From: CBCPMX01 sp965120355
GTDB taxonomy: Bacteria > Bacillota > Clostridia > Oscillospirales > Oscillospiraceae
DNA length: 14,253 nucleotides
Reading direction: 5' to 3'
NCBI GenBank assembly: GCA_965120355.1
Contig: CBCPMX010000069.1
Location: 1-14,253 of the forward strand
Positions 13,472 through 14,253 of this stretch are shown here, one piece after another. The notes beneath the pieces were generated by a model. That model saw only the letters and a program-made list of their open reading frames with translations. It was not told where the DNA came from and searched no databases. The translations under genes were made by a program, and so were the position numbers. The first letter of the stretch is position 1. Each line of letters opens with the position of its first letter.

Positions 13472-14139
13472 TTCAGTACCGCCTTATACCGCAGCCCGCG
13501 TACGGTCTTAATCTCAAAATCCGGGCAAATGGAGAATTTGTCCCGGAGCTTGGTAATGTAGACGTCCACTGCCCGCAGGCTGGTGTCGCTTTCCAACCCC
13601 CAGAATTCGTCCATGAGCTGGGAGCGGGAGAACGTGTGGTTGGGATAGGAGAGTAGTTTGTAGAGGATGTGAAACTCCCGCGTAGTCACCGGGATTTCCT
13701 CGCCATTGTAGACGGCGCTCACGGCGTCGGCATCCATGGTCAGGCCGCCGGCGTGTATTTTGCGGCTGGCCTCAATGTTGGCACGGCGCAGCAGGGCGCG
13801 TACCCGCATGAGCAGTTCGCTCATGTCGATGGGCTTGACCATATAGTCGTCGATGCCGATGTCGAAGCCTTTTTGCTTGGCAGGCAGGTCATCCCGGGCA
13901 GACATAAACAAAATCGGGATGGTTTTATTCAGACCACGAACGGTTTTAGCGAATTCAAAACCATCGATCCCCGGCATCATGATGTCGGAAATAATCAGAT
14001 CGTAGAGGTTGCTGTACATGGCGTCGTAGGCGCTTTCGGCGCTGAGGACGCCCTTGGCCTCGTAGCCGCTATCGTTGAGATAGGTGCAGACGGTTTGGTT
14101 CAGTCTGGGGTCGTCATCCACCACGAGAATATGGATCAT
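13468..14139 (-). CDS. OmpR/PhoB-family response regulator
   Basis: A 223-aa DNA-binding response regulator starting at the ATG at 14139, where the sequence begins MIHILVVDDDPRL and AAGGAGG lies about 8 bases upstream. A longer frame to 14184 would cover this ribosome binding site and add 15 non-family residues, so it is rejected. The receiver has the acidic pocket Asp8-Asp10, phospho-Asp52 (SDIMMPGIDG), Ser80 and Lys102 (MVKPID). The C-terminal winged helix (about 130-222) has TTREFHILYKLLSYPNHTFSR and the recognition part LRAVDVYITKLRDKF, typical of OmpR. It is the first gene of the operon with its cognate kinase. Members of this family bind direct repeats with 11-bp period; such repeats occur upstream of this gene and elsewhere in the window. 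Confidence 0.96.
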   Translation of the reverse strand: MIHILVVDDDPRLNQTVCTYLNDSGYEAKGVLSAESAYDAMYSNLYDLIISDIMMPGIDGFEFAKTVRGLNKTIPILFMSARDDLPAKQKGFDIGIDDYMVKPIDMSELLMRVRALLRRANIEASRKIHAGGLTMDADAVSAVYNGEEIPVTTREFHILYKLLSYPNHTFSRSQLMDEFWGLESDTSLRAVDVYITKLRDKFSICPDFEIKTVRGLRYKAVLK

Positions 14140-14222
14140 ATACCGCGCTCCTCCTTGTGTGCAGAACCGAAAGAATTGCGGCATAATTCCGGCCTGCGTG
14201 GATTTGGAATCTTATCGTAATT

Positions 14223-14252
14223 AGTATAGCATAGATTTGTTTGAGTTTTGTT
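14223..14252 (-). promoter_or_regulatory. Promoter of the two-component operon with 11-bp direct repeat
   Basis: On the minus strand TGCTATACT (14223-14231) is an extended -10 (TGnTATAAT, one mismatch). No TTGACA-like -35 is present. In its place AACAAA occurs twice with 5 bases between (14247-14252 and 14236-14241), the spacing typical of OmpR-family sites, so autoregulation is possible. The window ends here, so further copies may be cut off. The region is AT-rich and chance repeats are possible. Confidence 0.45.
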
Positions 14253-14253
14253 A

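Noticed and set aside
14140..14184. Longer start for the response regulator at 14184
   Set aside because: The extra 15 residues are not part of the receiver domain and would span the strong AAGGAGG site that serves the ATG at 14139.

Overview
The window looks like chromosomal DNA of a spore-forming, gut-type Clostridia (Bacillota), probably Oscillospirales (Oscillibacter/Flavonifractor-like). This rests on strong AGGAGG-type ribosome binding sites, GTG and TTG starts, a GC-rich coding style, a YtvI-type permease linked to sporulation, and small conserved proteins typical of these bacteria. It is an inference from gene content; no search was run.

Layout, left to right. (1) The C-terminal part of a secreted 5'-nucleotidase/UshA-type metallophosphatase, closed by a strong terminator. 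(2) A small signal-anchored protein of unknown function; upstream of it lie three TTTACA hexamers with an 11-bp period, like a PhoP/PhoB-family operator. (3) A divergent pair: a MerR-family regulator (minus) and a MATE efflux pump (plus), sharing an 81-bp region with a textbook MerR promoter (19-bp spacer over a dyad). (4) An iron-sulfur L-cysteine desulfidase/serine dehydratase-like enzyme (CyuA/YhaM family) with its own promoter, a long foldable leader and a TTG start. (5) A 144-aa helical conserved protein. (6) An AI-2E/YtvI-type membrane permease preceded by three perfect 12-bp repeats. (7) A membrane-anchored HtrA protease with PDZ domain and TTCAT repeats in its promoter region.

The right half holds, on the minus strand, nth (endonuclease III) with a DUF523 gene 3 nt downstream. 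Divergent from it is glyA (serine hydroxymethyltransferase), with a near-consensus promoter and a leader that can fold as a compact three-way junction. A bidirectional terminator separates glyA from a minus-strand operon of an OmpR-family response regulator, a histidine kinase with almost no extracellular loop, and an uncharacterised two-helix membrane protein. The operon promoter carries an 11-bp-period direct repeat.

Most genes are housekeeping or stress functions: drug efflux, protein quality control, DNA repair, and one-carbon/sulfur amino acid metabolism. I see no insertion sequence, phage gene, CRISPR array, tRNA or rRNA, and no clear new multigene system. The most interesting signals are regulatory: two structured leaders (cysteine desulfidase and glyA), the helically phased repeats, and the unknown third gene of the two-component operon. 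No gene-free stretch exceeds about 250 bases.
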